64,000 nt of DNA from Roseisolibacter agri (lineage in GTDB: Bacteria; Gemmatimonadota; Gemmatimonadetes; Gemmatimonadales; Gemmatimonadaceae). The stretch is taken from positions 496,001 to 560,000 of the forward strand of contig NZ_BRXS01000005.1 in the NCBI RefSeq assembly GCF_030159095.1, written 5' to 3'. Positions 1-9,188 of the stretch are shown here, one piece after another. Each line of letters starts with the position of its first letter. Within the stretch, counting starts at the first letter, position 1. The notes under the pieces are model-generated. The model was not told where the DNA came from. It worked only from the letters and a program-made list of their open reading frames with translations, and ran no database searches. A program made the position numbers and the translations under genes.

Positions 1-1514
1 CCGGGGAGCCGGTTCGCCGCGACCGCGAGCCCGAAGTTGATGCGGTTGAGGATCGCGCCCGTGTTCATCCACTCCCGTCCCGTCTCGGGCCAGCCATCGG
101 GCGCCTGATGGCCGAAGATCGGCTGCCCCAGCCGCGCGATGAGCTGCGCGGTGCGCGGCGTCGTGTCCGGCTGCGCGCCGAGCGCGCGCGCGGCGCTCAC
201 GACCAGCTCGAACGGCGACTTCACCTTCGCGCGGTACGCGGCGCGCGAGAAGAACTCCGGGCTCTGCACGATGGTCTCGAGCGTGGCGCGGATGTCGCCG
301 TCGGTGCGCCGGAACGTCTCGGCCGCGCGCGCGACGAGCGCCGGCGGCGGCGAGTCGCTCACGAAGCGCACCGCCAGCTTGCGCGCGATGAAGCGCGCCG
401 TGCTCGGATGCCGCGCCACGAGGTCGAGCACCTGCTCGCCGTCCTCGATGCCGCGGCCCGCCGGGAAGGGCTGGCCCAGGATCGTCTTCTCGCCGGCGTC
501 GTGCACCTGCGGGCGGAAGACGAAGCCGCCGCCCTGCGCGGGCGCCTGCAGCGACCAGCCCGTGAGCGCGCGCGCGACCTCGATCACGTCCTGCTGCGTG
601 TAGCCGCCGTCGACGCCGAGGGTGTGCAGCTCCAGCAGCTCGCGCGCGTAGTTCTCGTTCAGCCCGCGCGGCCGGCGCGCCATGAGCTGCTCCAGGCGCT
701 GCGCCGCCTCGGGATTGCGCTCCGCGAGGCGCGCGCGCTGGCGCGCGTTGAGCGGCTGCGGACGGCGGCCCGCGGTCGGGCGCGTGCTGTCGGCGACGCT
801 CTGGAAGTTGTCGAGGTACTGCAGCATCGCCGGGCTCTTCGCGACCGCGCCGAGCAGCTCGCGGAAGCTCCCCAGCGCGTGCGCGCGCAGCGTCGCCTCG
901 TACTGGGGCAGATGGTACCGCACGCGGTCCTTGCCCGCGAAGATGCTGAAGTGGTTGGCCCAGAAGTCGACCATCACCTCCTGCAGCTGCCGCTCGCTGG
1001 CCACCGCGCGCGCCACGCGCGCCGTCTGCAGCTCGCCGACGAAGCGGTACGACTCGCGGCCCAGCTGCCGCGCGCGCAGCGAGTCCTCGCGCGTGAACGC
1101 GGGCGCGCCGGTGTCGCCGGCCATGCGCGCGGCGCGCGCGCGCTGCGCCAGCACCTGCGCCGGCGGCGGGAAGTCGCGCAGCAGCTCGGCGCCGGGGCGG
1201 CCCAGCGTCGTGAAGCGCGCGAGCGTCGCCGTCATCGCCGCGTCGTCGATGCGCTCGGGATGGAGCTGGAGCGCGATCCAGCGGTCCACGCCCATCGCGC
1301 GGACGCGCGCCTCGTCGCCGGGCCGCGCGCCGAAGCCGAGCCGGCCGAGGGCGTGGCGCACCTGCTGGTCGGCGGTGAGCTCGCGCCCCTCGTCGGCGGC
1401 ACGGGCCGTCGCAGCGGCCGGCCGGCGCGCCTGGGCGGCCGCGAGGGCGGGGAGGCCGGCGGTCGCGGCCAGCATCGCGACGGCGGGGAGGGCGCGGCGG
1501 GCGGCGCGCCGCAT
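1..1514 (-). CDS. DUF1800 family secreted protein (3' end cut by window edge)
   Basis: This gene runs off the left edge, so its C-terminus is missing. Translation from the ATG at 1514 gives a signal peptide (RRAARRALPAVAMLAATAG, then AAAQA), followed by QQVRHALGRLGFGARPGD near the N-terminus and GHQAPDGWPETGREWMNTG close to the truncated end. Both stretches are typical of DUF1800 proteins (PF08811), which are exported and of unknown biochemical function. Family knowledge: DUF1800 genes are usually followed by a DUF1501 gene, so one is predicted just beyond position 1. About 504 residues are present, against a usual 450-600. No ribosome-binding site stands out. The plus-strand frames over this region are shadows. 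Confidence 0.85.
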   Translation of the reverse strand, partial: MRRAARRALPAVAMLAATAGLPALAAAQARRPAAATARAADEGRELTADQQVRHALGRLGFGARPGDEARVRAMGVDRWIALQLHPERIDDAAMTATLARFTTLGRPGAELLRDFPPPAQVLAQRARAARMAGDTGAPAFTREDSLRARQLGRESYRFVGELQTARVARAVASERQLQEVMVDFWANHFSIFAGKDRVRYHLPQYEATLRAHALGSFRELLGAVAKSPAMLQYLDNFQSVADSTRPTAGRRPQPLNARQRARLAERNPEAAQRLEQLMARRPRGLNENYARELLELHTLGVDGGYTQQDVIEVARALTGWSLQAPAQGGGFVFRPQVHDAGEKTILGQPFPAGRGIEDGEQVLDLVARHPSTARFIARKLAVRFVSDSPPPALVARAAETFRRTDGDIRATLETIVQSPEFFSRAAYRAKVKSPFELVVSAARALGAQPDTTPRTAQLIARLGQPIFGHQAPDGWPETGREWMNTGAILNRINFGLAVAANRLP

Positions 1515-1600
1515 GGAGCGGAGGGTCGGTTCGGTCGGCACGGTGGCGGCTCTGGCTGGATTCGACCGGGAGAGACGCGCCGCGATGGCGCTCGTTAAGG

Positions 1601-1746
1601 CGGAGGACGGAACGGCGGAGCACGATACGGCGGAGGACGATGGGGCGTGAAACGGAAAGGGCGGACCCTTCGCGCTCGATGCTCCGAGCCGAGAGGTCCG
1701 CTGTTTCGTTTCACGCCATTCCGTCTTCCGCCGTTCCGTCCTCCGC
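1601..1746. repeat. Class A palindromic element, copy A1
   Basis: Long imperfect inverted repeat ending 1 bp before the stop codon of the GGDEF/EAL gene. The left arm holds three 15-nt units (GAGGACGGAACGGCG, GAGCACGATACGGCG, GAGGACGATGGGGCG), then TGAAACGG and GGACC. The right arm carries two units in inverted orientation and ends TCCGCCGTTCCGTCCTCCG. The roughly 28-nt centre contains GCTCGATGCTCCGAGC. It is related to copies at 6536, 36087 and 46420. Confidence 0.85.
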
Positions 1747-1747
1747 C

Positions 1748-4507
1748 TCACCGTTCCAGCGCCGTCCCGTTCACGAGGAGCGCATCGATCTCCGCCACCG
1801 GCAGCGGCCGCGCGAACAGGAACCCCTGCGCGTAGTCGCAGCCCAGCGCCTGGAGGTGCGTGCGCTGCGCGTCGTCCTCCACGCCCTCGGCGATGCAGCG
1901 CAGCGCCAGCGTGTCGCCGAGCGCGATGATCGTGCGGGCCAGCGCGGCGTCGCTGCCGCCGCGACTCAGGCCGTCGACGAAGCTCTTGTCGATCTTCAGG
2001 ATGTCGATCGGGAAGCGCTGCAGGTAGCTGAGCGACGAGTAGCCGGTTCCGAAGTCGTCGATCGCGAGCCGGATGCCGAGCGCCTTCAGCGCGTGCAGCG
2101 TGACGAGGTTCGCCTCCGTCTGCTGCATGATCACCGTCTCGGTGATCTCGAGCACGAGCGACGCCGGATCGAGGCCGCTCTCCGCGAGCGCCGCGGCGAC
2201 GTCCTCCACCAGCCCGGGCGCCTGCAGCTGCCGGCCCGACAGGTTCACCGTCAGCGTCAGCGGCGGCACGCCGCGGCCGCGGGGCCGGCTGCGCGCCCAG
2301 CGCGCGCCCTCGCGGCAGGCCTCGCGCAGCACCCACGCGCCCAGGGGCACGATCAGCCCCGACGTCTCCGCGATCGGGATGAACGTCGCCGGCGAGAGCG
2401 CGCCGCGCACCGGATGCGTCCAGCGCACCAGCGCCTCGACGCCCACCACCGCGCCGTCGGTCAGCCGCACGATCGGCTGGAAGCGCACCGCGAACTGGTC
2501 GCGCGACGGCTCGGCCAGCGCGCGCCGCAGGTCGGCCTCCAGCGCCAGCCGGTCCACGATCGCGGCGTGCATCTCGGGCGCGAACACCTCCGTGCGCCCC
2601 TTGCCGCCGTGCTTCGCGCGGTACATCGCGACGTCCGCGTTGCGCAGCAGCTCCTCGGGGCCGTCCTCGGGGCGCGCGCGCGCCAGGCCGATGCTCGCGC
2701 CCACCTGCAGCTCGCTCCCCTCGAGCGCCAGCGGCGCGCCCAGCGCCTGCATCACGCGCTCGGCCACCGTGATCGCGTCGTCCTCGTCGCGCGTGTTCTC
2801 CAGCAGCACCGCGAACTCGTCGCCGCCCAGCCGCGCCACCGTGTCGCAGCCGCGCGTCGCGTTCAGCAGCCGGTCGGCCACCACGCGCAGCAGCTGGTCG
2901 CCCGCCGCGTGGCCGAGCGAGTCGTTGACCGTCTTGAAGTCGTCGAGGTCGAGGAAGAGCACCGCGACGTGGTCGCGCCGGCGGCCCTGGCGCGCCAGCG
3001 CGTGCCCCACGCGGTCGCGGAAGAGCGCGCGGTTGGCGAGCCCGGTGAGCGGATCGTGGAACGCCTGGTGGGCGAGCTGCGCCTGCAGCGCCGCGCGCTC
3101 CGTCACGTCGCGCACGTTGACGACGATGCCGCCCACGGCCGGATCGTCGAGCAGGTTGGTCGCCAGGCACTCCATCGTGCGCCACTCGCCGGCGGTGGTC
3201 GAGAGCCGCGCCACGATCGGCCCGAACGTGCCGCGCGACTGCAGCGCCATCGCCAGCGCGCGCTCCGTCGCCTCGACGTCGTCCGGGTGCACGTGCTCGC
3301 TCATCGACGTGCCGAGCAGCGGCTCCGTGGGATGGCCGAGCGTGCGCTCCATCGAGGGGCTGATGTAGCGGATCGTGCCGGTGCCGTCGAGCACCGCGAT
3401 GATGTCCGACGAGTGCTGGACGAGCGAGCGGAAGCGCGCCTCGGTCGCCAGCACCGCCTCACGCGCGCCGCGCTCGCGCTGCAGCCGCACCAGCTCGCGC
3501 GTCGCCACCCACTGCCGCACGAGCACGAGGGCAGTCACCGTCACCGCGGCGACCAGCACGCCGCCCACGCGCGTGCCCCAGGCGCTGCCGGCGCTCGCGA
3601 GCAGGCAGGCGTAGAGCGTCGCCACGCTGGCGTAGGGCAGCAGCCCGAGGCTCCCCTCGTCGCCGGCGGCGGGCGCGGGGCGCGCCTCGTCGGTCGCGCG
3701 GTCGCGCACGCGCACGCCGCCGGCCGCCAGCCCGAACCCCGCCGTGAGCCAGAGCAGGTCCGAGAGCCCGCCGGCCGCGTAGCCACCGGTCGTCATCTCC
3801 CAGCCGAACGCGAGGTCGCCGCCGAAGCGCGCCACCAGCCCTGCCGCCACCCAGCGCAGCGACCGGCGCGTCGAGGCGTCCGGACGCTGCATGAGCGCGA
3901 CGCACGCCGCGAACAGCAGCGCGAGGTCGCCGACCGGGTAGGCCGCGTTCACCAGCACTTCCAGCGGCGCGCTGCGGCCGGCGGCGAGCGTCGGCCAGAG
4001 CACGAAGTACCAGACCGCCGCGGCGCCGCTCAGCACCACGATGCCGGTGTCCAGCCAGAAGCGCACGCGCGCGTCGCGCGCCTTGGAGGCGGCCGGGAAG
4101 GCGAGCACGCCCGCGAGGATGCACGGGAAGAACATCAGCTGCACCGCGTCGGCCGCCGACACCGCCGGGCGGCCGAGGATCTCCCACACGATGCCGGCGG
4201 CCCACCAGATCGCGGTCGCCGCCGCGATCCATCGCCACCCGCGCTGCAGCGGCGTGCCGGCGGCCCCGCGCGCGGCGCGCACGATCAACACGCCGAGGAC
4301 GAGCCCCAGCGGCAGCAGCGCCACGCCGACCACGCGCGCGCCCGCCGCGTGGTCCAGCCCCGGCGCGAGGCGCGACAGCCAGAGCGCCGCCAGCAGCAGG
4401 CCCGCGCCGTTCGTGACGCGCGCGTCCCAGACGCCGGACGGCGCCGCCGGCGTCGCCGGGGGCGCCGGGGGTGCGGACGGACCGCGAGTGGGAGAGCTGG
4501 ACGACAT
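1748..4507 (-). CDS. Membrane-anchored PAS-GGDEF-EAL cyclic-di-GMP enzyme
   Basis: A 919-residue signalling protein. Residues 30-345 hold a string of hydrophobic segments (membrane sensor), followed by a PAS domain (about 365-490, SLVQHSSDIIAVLDG). The GGDEF domain has an intact RLGGDEF at about 555-562 and an upstream RGCD inhibitory site. The EAL domain has intact EALVRW (about 690), DDFGTGYSSL, LKIDKSFVDG and AEGVED. Both cyclase and phosphodiesterase catalytic signatures are therefore present; which activity dominates cannot be read from sequence. The ATG at 4507 (MSSSSPTRG) was chosen because upstream sequence in this frame is Arg/Pro-rich shadow. Its 3' end abuts class A element A1. Confidence 0.9.
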   Translation of the reverse strand: MSSSSPTRGPSAPPAPPATPAAPSGVWDARVTNGAGLLLAALWLSRLAPGLDHAAGARVVGVALLPLGLVLGVLIVRAARGAAGTPLQRGWRWIAAATAIWWAAGIVWEILGRPAVSAADAVQLMFFPCILAGVLAFPAASKARDARVRFWLDTGIVVLSGAAAVWYFVLWPTLAAGRSAPLEVLVNAAYPVGDLALLFAACVALMQRPDASTRRSLRWVAAGLVARFGGDLAFGWEMTTGGYAAGGLSDLLWLTAGFGLAAGGVRVRDRATDEARPAPAAGDEGSLGLLPYASVATLYACLLASAGSAWGTRVGGVLVAAVTVTALVLVRQWVATRELVRLQRERGAREAVLATEARFRSLVQHSSDIIAVLDGTGTIRYISPSMERTLGHPTEPLLGTSMSEHVHPDDVEATERALAMALQSRGTFGPIVARLSTTAGEWRTMECLATNLLDDPAVGGIVVNVRDVTERAALQAQLAHQAFHDPLTGLANRALFRDRVGHALARQGRRRDHVAVLFLDLDDFKTVNDSLGHAAGDQLLRVVADRLLNATRGCDTVARLGGDEFAVLLENTRDEDDAITVAERVMQALGAPLALEGSELQVGASIGLARARPEDGPEELLRNADVAMYRAKHGGKGRTEVFAPEMHAAIVDRLALEADLRRALAEPSRDQFAVRFQPIVRLTDGAVVGVEALVRWTHPVRGALSPATFIPIAETSGLIVPLGAWVLREACREGARWARSRPRGRGVPPLTLTVNLSGRQLQAPGLVEDVAAALAESGLDPASLVLEITETVIMQQTEANLVTLHALKALGIRLAIDDFGTGYSSLSYLQRFPIDILKIDKSFVDGLSRGGSDAALARTIIALGDTLALRCIAEGVEDDAQRTHLQALGCDYAQGFLFARPLPVAEIDALLVNGTALER

Positions 4508-4698
4508 CGGGAAGAGCGACGGGAGGCGGCGCAGCCGCGAACGGGACGGGAGCGGCCGCTCCCGTCCACCACTGGTGTCGGCCGCGCGTCCGCGCGCCTT
4601 CACCCCTGATCGACGATCGGGGCGACGCGCGGGTGACCGTCGAACGCATGACGAAACCGTGACTACCGCGCCCCGCGCGGTGCCGTTTTCTTCCGCCC

Positions 4699-5313
4699 GT
4701 GCCCTCGCGTTCTCCCCACGTCTGGTCGCCGGTCCGCCGCGCCGCCTTCCTCGCCTCCGCGGCCGCGCTGGGGGTGCTGGCCGGCTTCGGCGTGCGCGAC
4801 GGGATGCCGATGACGGTGCTCGGCGGGGCGGGGCTGCGGCTGCGCGGCCTCCCCGAGTTCGTGACGCCCGACCGTGGGGTCGGGCCGACGGCGATCCTCG
4901 GCGCGCTGCACGCGGGGCTCGTGTCGTACGCGTGGGGGCTGCTCGCGGCGTGGATGGCGTGGCGGCTGCGCGGGTGGCGCGGCGTGCTCGCGGTGGCGGC
5001 GCTGGCCGCGGCGATCGTCGTGGTGGACGCGCGGCTGCCGGCCCTGCTGCAGCTGGCCGCGGGCGCGCCGTCGCCCGGGCAGCGCCTGCTCGCCGTCGCG
5101 ATGCTCGCCGTCGCCGCCGTGCTGGGGACGCACCTCGCCGCGCCGCGCGCACGTGCGGTGTCCGACGTCGGCGTGTCGGACGCACGCTTCGCGCGCCGCG
5201 CGGACGATCGGGTGGCCGACGATCATGCCGTCGCCGCCGATCTCACGTCGGAGGACGTCCGCGACGACGTCCGCGACGACGTCCGCGACACCGGCACGCA
5301 CCCGCGCCCGTAG
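4699..5313 (+). CDS. Unknown small integral membrane protein
   Basis: Not recognised. The GTG-initiated frame gives 204 residues with four hydrophobic segments: FLASAAALGVLAGFGV (about 15-30), ILGALHAGLVSYAWGLLAAW (about 65-85), VLAVAALAAAIVVVDARL (about 95-112) and LLAVAMLAVAAVLGTHLA (about 130-148). A charged acidic cytoplasmic-type tail follows and ends in a DVRDDVRDDVRD tandem (12-nt DNA unit, 5256-5290). The hydrophobic pattern argues for a real gene, but no Shine-Dalgarno precedes the GTG and codon bias alone could produce this frame. It is divergent from the GGDEF/EAL gene with about 190 bp between them. Confidence 0.5.
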   Translation: MPSRSPHVWSPVRRAAFLASAAALGVLAGFGVRDGMPMTVLGGAGLRLRGLPEFVTPDRGVGPTAILGALHAGLVSYAWGLLAAWMAWRLRGWRGVLAVAALAAAIVVVDARLPALLQLAAGAPSPGQRLLAVAMLAVAAVLGTHLAAPRARAVSDVGVSDARFARRADDRVADDHAVAADLTSEDVRDDVRDDVRDTGTHPRP

Positions 5314-5819
5314 GGGCGCGAGGAGACGCGGGCGTGGGACGCGCGCCACGTGGTGCGGCGCGCGCGCCACGCTTTCCGCGGTCGCGGTGCGCGCGCCACG
5401 ACCGTCCGCGCGCGGGGCGCCGCGTGACGCGCGCGGGGCACATCACGTCCATCTCGTGACGTGCAGCACAGAACGCGACGACCGGTCGCGATTACGCGCG
5501 CGCGGCGCGTGACCGTCCTCGGCACTCGCGGGTCATTACGGAAAGGAAGTGTTTCGCGCGGCGACGCCACGGCGACGCGACGTGGAACACGAGCCGGACA
5601 CGGGTCGGCCACGCGCGCGTCACGCGACTTTCCCTCGCGCAGGGCGTCGCGGAACGTTCGGGCAGAGCCGGTGTCGAGTGAGCAGGGCCCGGTCGATGGG
5701 CACCACGCGCCGCGGTGTTCCGACGCGGTGGCGCGCATCTGGCTCGTAGGATCGGACACGGCACTTCCGCCGCCCGAGGCGAGCCGCAATCACACCCCCC
5801 GACGAGACAGGGAGGGACC
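5314..5819. other. 506-bp region with no convincing gene
   Basis: Overlapping Arg-rich frames on both strands look like composition artefacts. I see three scattered copies of GCGCGCCACG (about 5340-5400) but no clear promoter, hairpin terminator or structured RNA. It presumably carries the upstream region of the gene starting at 5820. Confidence 0.4.
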
Positions 5820-6425
5820 ATGGACATCCTCGTGTTGCTCGAGGACGGCCCCGAGCGCGCGCCACCCGGCGGGCTCGGAGTCGCGCACGAACCCGGTGAC
5901 AGGACCGGGCCGCTGGCGCACGTGAACTCGGTGGCCCCCGCGACGCCGTTCGAAGGCGCGCCGCGCGAGGTCGTCACGCTCTACGGCACCCCCGACGCGG
6001 AGGCGCTCGCCTACGCGCTCGCGGCGGCGGTCGAGGGGCAGCGCGCCGGTGGCGAACATGTCGGCACGATCCGCCACCTGGGCGTGTGGGCCGAGCGTGG
6101 GGCGGTGGGCGACGCGGCGTGGCGCGACCAGCGCACCGGACAGCTGCTGACCGAGGATCTGGAGATCCCGGCCGCGCGGCTCCGCGAGACCTCCACGCGC
6201 CTGCTCGGCGAGACCGGCGCGCTGATCCGCTCGATGATCGCCGGGCTGCTGATGCCCGACTGGCCCGAGGGCGTGCGGCGCGCGATCAACTTCTCCTTTA
6301 CCCCGTCCGGCACCGCTCCCGCGTTCGCGGGCACGGCGTTCGCCGGCGCGGCGGCGGGCATGGGCGCGGACGCGCTCCTCGACTCGCTCCGCGAGGCCGA
6401 CGGCAACCTGTTCGAAGGGGACTGA
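5820..6425 (+). CDS. Conserved-looking hypothetical protein, 201 aa
   Basis: Not recognised. The start MDILVLLEDG at 5820 is supported by a strong AGGGAGG ribosome-binding site a few bases upstream. The product is soluble, has no signal peptide, and reads as an acidic N-terminal part, a helical middle (AEALAYALAAAVEGQRAGGE, then ARLRETSTRLLGETGALIR) and a Gly/Ala-rich C-terminal part. A rho-independent-type hairpin follows at 6477. No enzymatic motif was found. Confidence 0.65.
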   Translation: MDILVLLEDGPERAPPGGLGVAHEPGDRTGPLAHVNSVAPATPFEGAPREVVTLYGTPDAEALAYALAAAVEGQRAGGEHVGTIRHLGVWAERGAVGDAAWRDQRTGQLLTEDLEIPAARLRETSTRLLGETGALIRSMIAGLLMPDWPEGVRRAINFSFTPSGTAPAFAGTAFAGAAAGMGADALLDSLREADGNLFEGD

Positions 6426-6476
6426 GACACGAATCCACTTTCGTCCGCAATCAGGGCGCAGTCTGCAGGACCCTGG

Positions 6477-6515
6477 AAGGCCGCGGTTCCGGTGCATGCC
6501 GGACCGCGGCCTTTT
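6477..6515 (+). terminator. Hairpin terminator after the 5820-6425 gene
   Basis: AAGGCCGCGG-TT-CCGG, a TGCATG loop, then CCGG-A-CCGCGGCCTTTT. This is a 14-bp stem with a small internal bulge followed by TTTT. Confidence 0.8.
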
Positions 6516-6535
6516 CGCGCGCGCCAGGGAAGGAT

Positions 6536-6709
6536 CAATCGGAGGACGGAACGGCGGAGAACGGAACGGCGGAGGACGATGAAGCGTGAAACGGAGCGGC
6601 GGACCCTCTGAGCTTGAAGCATCGAGCTGACAGGTCCGCCTGATCGTTTGACGCCCTTCCGTCCTCCGCGTCTCCGTTCTCCGCGGTTCCGTCCTCCGCC
6701 GTTCGATTG
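6536..6709. repeat. Class A palindromic element, copy A2
   Basis: The best-formed copy. The left arm has GAGGACGGAACGGCG, GAGAACGGAACGGCG and GAGGACGATGAAGCG, then TGAAACGGAGCGG and GGACC. The centre contains GAGCTTGAAGCATCGAGCT, which can fold on itself. The right arm repeats three 15-nt units in inverted orientation. It lies between a terminator and the EF-G-like gene, about 290 bp before that start. Confidence 0.9.
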
Positions 6710-6996
6710 CTGGCTGGCTGATGCATTCCCCGTCGCCGATGTCTGGCGGCGCCCACTTGCGGCGCCCCGCGCCCGTGCGGATGCTCCACTCAGGCTCCAC
6801 GCAGGTGCGGCGCGGGCGCGGTTGGGGGCGACGGCGGCGGGTCCGGACGGGATCCGGCACGCCGTCGCCCCTCACCCGCCCGGCGCCGCTCAACGCCCCG
6901 GGAGGGCGCGCCGCGACGCACGGGACCACGCGTCCCCTCGCTCGCCCGCGCCGCGCCCGTCCGGCGGCTCACGTCACTCTCCGGGGAGAACGGGCG
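6710..6996. other. Upstream region of the EF-G-like gene
   Basis: 287 bp between repeat A2 and the GTPase start, with no credible ORF. CCGGGGAGA about 10 bp before the ATG at 6997 is a plausible ribosome-binding site. No clear sigma-70 hexamer pair was found. Confidence 0.4.
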
Positions 6997-9108
6997 ATGA
7001 GAGAGTACGGCAGCAGGGAGATCCGCAACGTGGCGGTAGTCGGCCACGGGGCCAGCGGCAAGACGAGCCTCGTGGACGCGATGGTGTTCGCCGCCGGTGC
7101 GAGCAAGCGGCACGGCGCGGTGAAGGACGGCACCGCGCTCACCGACTTCACCCCCGAGGAGGCGGAGCGCGGCTTCTCCATCACCCTCGGCTGCGCCTAC
7201 GCCGAGTGGGAGGGGTGCAAGATCAACCTGCTCGACACGCCGGGCTACCTCGACTTCCAGGGCGACGCGATCGCGGGTCTTGCCGCGGCCGACGGCGCCC
7301 TCGTCGTCGTCGGGGCGACGACCGGCGTGGAGGTCGGCACCGAGAAGATGTTCCGCGAAGCCCTGCGCCGCGCCGACCCGGTGCTCTTCGTCGTCACCAT
7401 GATGGACAAGGAGCACGCCGACTTCGACGCGATCTACCGCCAGATCAAGTCGCGCCTCACGAGCAAGGTCGTCCCCGTCGAGGTGCCGCTCGGCGAGGGC
7501 GCGGCCTTCAAGGGCGTGATGAACCTCTTCACCAAGAAGGCCTACGTCTACAAGGCGGGCACGAAGAGCGGCGAGTACGAGGAGACCGACATCCCCGCCG
7601 AGGCGCAGCCGCGCTTCGACCAGTACCGCGAGGAGCTGATCGAGGCCATCAGCGCCACCGACGACGCGCTGCTGGAGCGCTACCTCGAGGGCGCCGAGAT
7701 CGGGCGCGACGAGGCGATCGCCGGGATGAAGGAGGCGATGAAGCGCGAGGACATCTTCCCGCTCTTCTGCGTCTCCAGCGACAGCATGATCGGCGTGCGC
7801 GCGCTGCTGACCGAGATCGCGCAGCTCATGCCCTCCGCGTGGGAGATGGAGGAGCTGCACGCGTTCACGGGCGCCGAGGGCAATCAGACCGTCGAGATCC
7901 ACGCCGACGACGACAAGCCGTTCGCGGCGCTGGTGTTCAAGACGCACGCGGAGCCCCACGTCGGCGACGTGTCGTACTTCCGCATCCTGCAGGGGAGCGT
8001 CGTGAACGGGCAGGAGGTGTTCAACGCGACGCGCGACGTCGTCGAGAAGCTGAACCACCTCTCCATCCCGTGCGGCCGCGAGCGCGTCGAGGTGAACCGC
8101 CTGCACGCGGGCGACATCGGCTGCGTGGCCAAGCTGCGCAACACGCACACGAACGACACGCTCTCCACGCGCGAGCATCCGGTCCGCCTGCCGCAGATCC
8201 GCTTCCCCGAGCCGCTGGTGCACTTCGCGGTGCACGCGCAGAGCCGCGACGCCGAGGAGAAGATGCAGAGCGGGCTGCACCGGCTGCACGACGAGGACCC
8301 GACGTTCACCGTGCAGTACGTGCCGGAGACGCACGAGACGGTGGTCGCCGGGATGGGCGAGCGGCACCTCGAGATCGCGCTCGCGCGGCTGCGCCGGAAG
8401 TACGGCGTCGGCGGCGACCTCACGAAGCCCAAGATCGCCTACCGCGAGACGATCACCGCCAGCGAGAAGGGGCAGGGCCGCCACAAGAAGCAGACGGGCG
8501 GCAAGGGCCAGTTCGGCGACTGCTGGATCAAGATGTCGCCGCTCCCGCGCGGCGAGGGCTACCTGTTCGCCGACGAGATCGTGGGCGGCGCGATCCCGTC
8601 CAAGTTCATCCCCGCGGTCGACAAGGGGATCCAGGAAGCGGCGGTGCGCGGCGTGCTCGCGGGCTGCCCGCTCGTCGACTTCCGCGTCGAGCTGTACGAC
8701 GGCTCGTACCACTCGGTCGACTCGAGCGAGCAGGCGTTCAAGATGGCCGGCATCCTCGGCTTCCGCGCGGTGGCGTCGAAGTGCCGCCCGGTGCTGCTGG
8801 AGCCGCTCGACCTGATCGAGGTCACGACGCCCGACGCCTACCTGGGCGACGTGATGGGCGACCTCTCCGGGCGCCGCGGGCAGATCCTCGGCACCGACTC
8901 GGCCGAGGACGGCCACGGGACGACGGTGCGCGCCGTGGTGCCGCAGGCCGAGCTGCACCTGTACGCGACGAACCTCTCGTCGCTGACGCACGGCCACGCG
9001 ACGTACGCGCGGCGCTTCCACGGCTACGAGCAGGTGCCCGGCGAGGTGGCGACGAAGGTGATCGCCGAGCACGCGAAGGAGCGCGAGGAGGCGATGGCGG
9101 AGGTGTAG
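6997..9108 (+). CDS. EF-G-2-like translational GTPase
   Basis: 703 residues, normal EF-G length. G1 is GHGASGKTS (16-24), a G2-like ERGFSIT follows, G3 is DTPG (80-83), and domains II-V include QTGGKGQFGDCW, GGAIPSKFIPAV and VDSSEQAF, all characteristic of the EF-G-2 (FusA2) branch of COG0480. The G4 position, NKxD in most GTPases and TKLD in Thermus EF-G-2 as I recall it, reads TMMD (134-137), so the guanine-contacting Lys is lost. EF-G-2 proteins bind ribosomes, but their cellular role is poorly defined. This is probably not the housekeeping fusA, which normally sits in the str operon with rpsL and rpsG. Confidence 0.9.
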   Translation: MREYGSREIRNVAVVGHGASGKTSLVDAMVFAAGASKRHGAVKDGTALTDFTPEEAERGFSITLGCAYAEWEGCKINLLDTPGYLDFQGDAIAGLAAADGALVVVGATTGVEVGTEKMFREALRRADPVLFVVTMMDKEHADFDAIYRQIKSRLTSKVVPVEVPLGEGAAFKGVMNLFTKKAYVYKAGTKSGEYEETDIPAEAQPRFDQYREELIEAISATDDALLERYLEGAEIGRDEAIAGMKEAMKREDIFPLFCVSSDSMIGVRALLTEIAQLMPSAWEMEELHAFTGAEGNQTVEIHADDDKPFAALVFKTHAEPHVGDVSYFRILQGSVVNGQEVFNATRDVVEKLNHLSIPCGRERVEVNRLHAGDIGCVAKLRNTHTNDTLSTREHPVRLPQIRFPEPLVHFAVHAQSRDAEEKMQSGLHRLHDEDPTFTVQYVPETHETVVAGMGERHLEIALARLRRKYGVGGDLTKPKIAYRETITASEKGQGRHKKQTGGKGQFGDCWIKMSPLPRGEGYLFADEIVGGAIPSKFIPAVDKGIQEAAVRGVLAGCPLVDFRVELYDGSYHSVDSSEQAFKMAGILGFRAVASKCRPVLLEPLDLIEVTTPDAYLGDVMGDLSGRRGQILGTDSAEDGHGTTVRAVVPQAELHLYATNLSSLTHGHATYARRFHGYEQVPGEVATKVIAEHAKEREEAMAEV

Positions 9109-9188
9109 CCTCCGGCGCAGCTGTGAACGACCGGTTCGCTCCGCCGGCGGCGCCTTGCGCGGCCGTCCGGCGGAGCGCACATCGGAGC

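Noticed and set aside
1640-4609. 989-aa plus-strand ORF opposite the GGDEF/EAL gene
   Set aside because: Arg/His/Gln/Ala-rich composition with no motif; the opposite strand encodes intact PAS, GGDEF and EAL signatures.
5461-5925. Arg-rich ORFs around 5.4-5.9 kb
   Set aside because: Mutually overlapping on both strands with no domain pattern and no ribosome-binding site; the gene starting at 5820 explains the only good start.
6536-6709. Class A 15-nt units as a short coding sequence
   Set aside because: They can be translated ([13 protein letters not shown]), but the same units appear inverted on the other arm and copies contain no consistent start codon.
6997-9108. Housekeeping fusA
   Set aside because: Diagnostic sequence blocks match EF-G-2, and there are no rpsL, rpsG or tuf neighbours.
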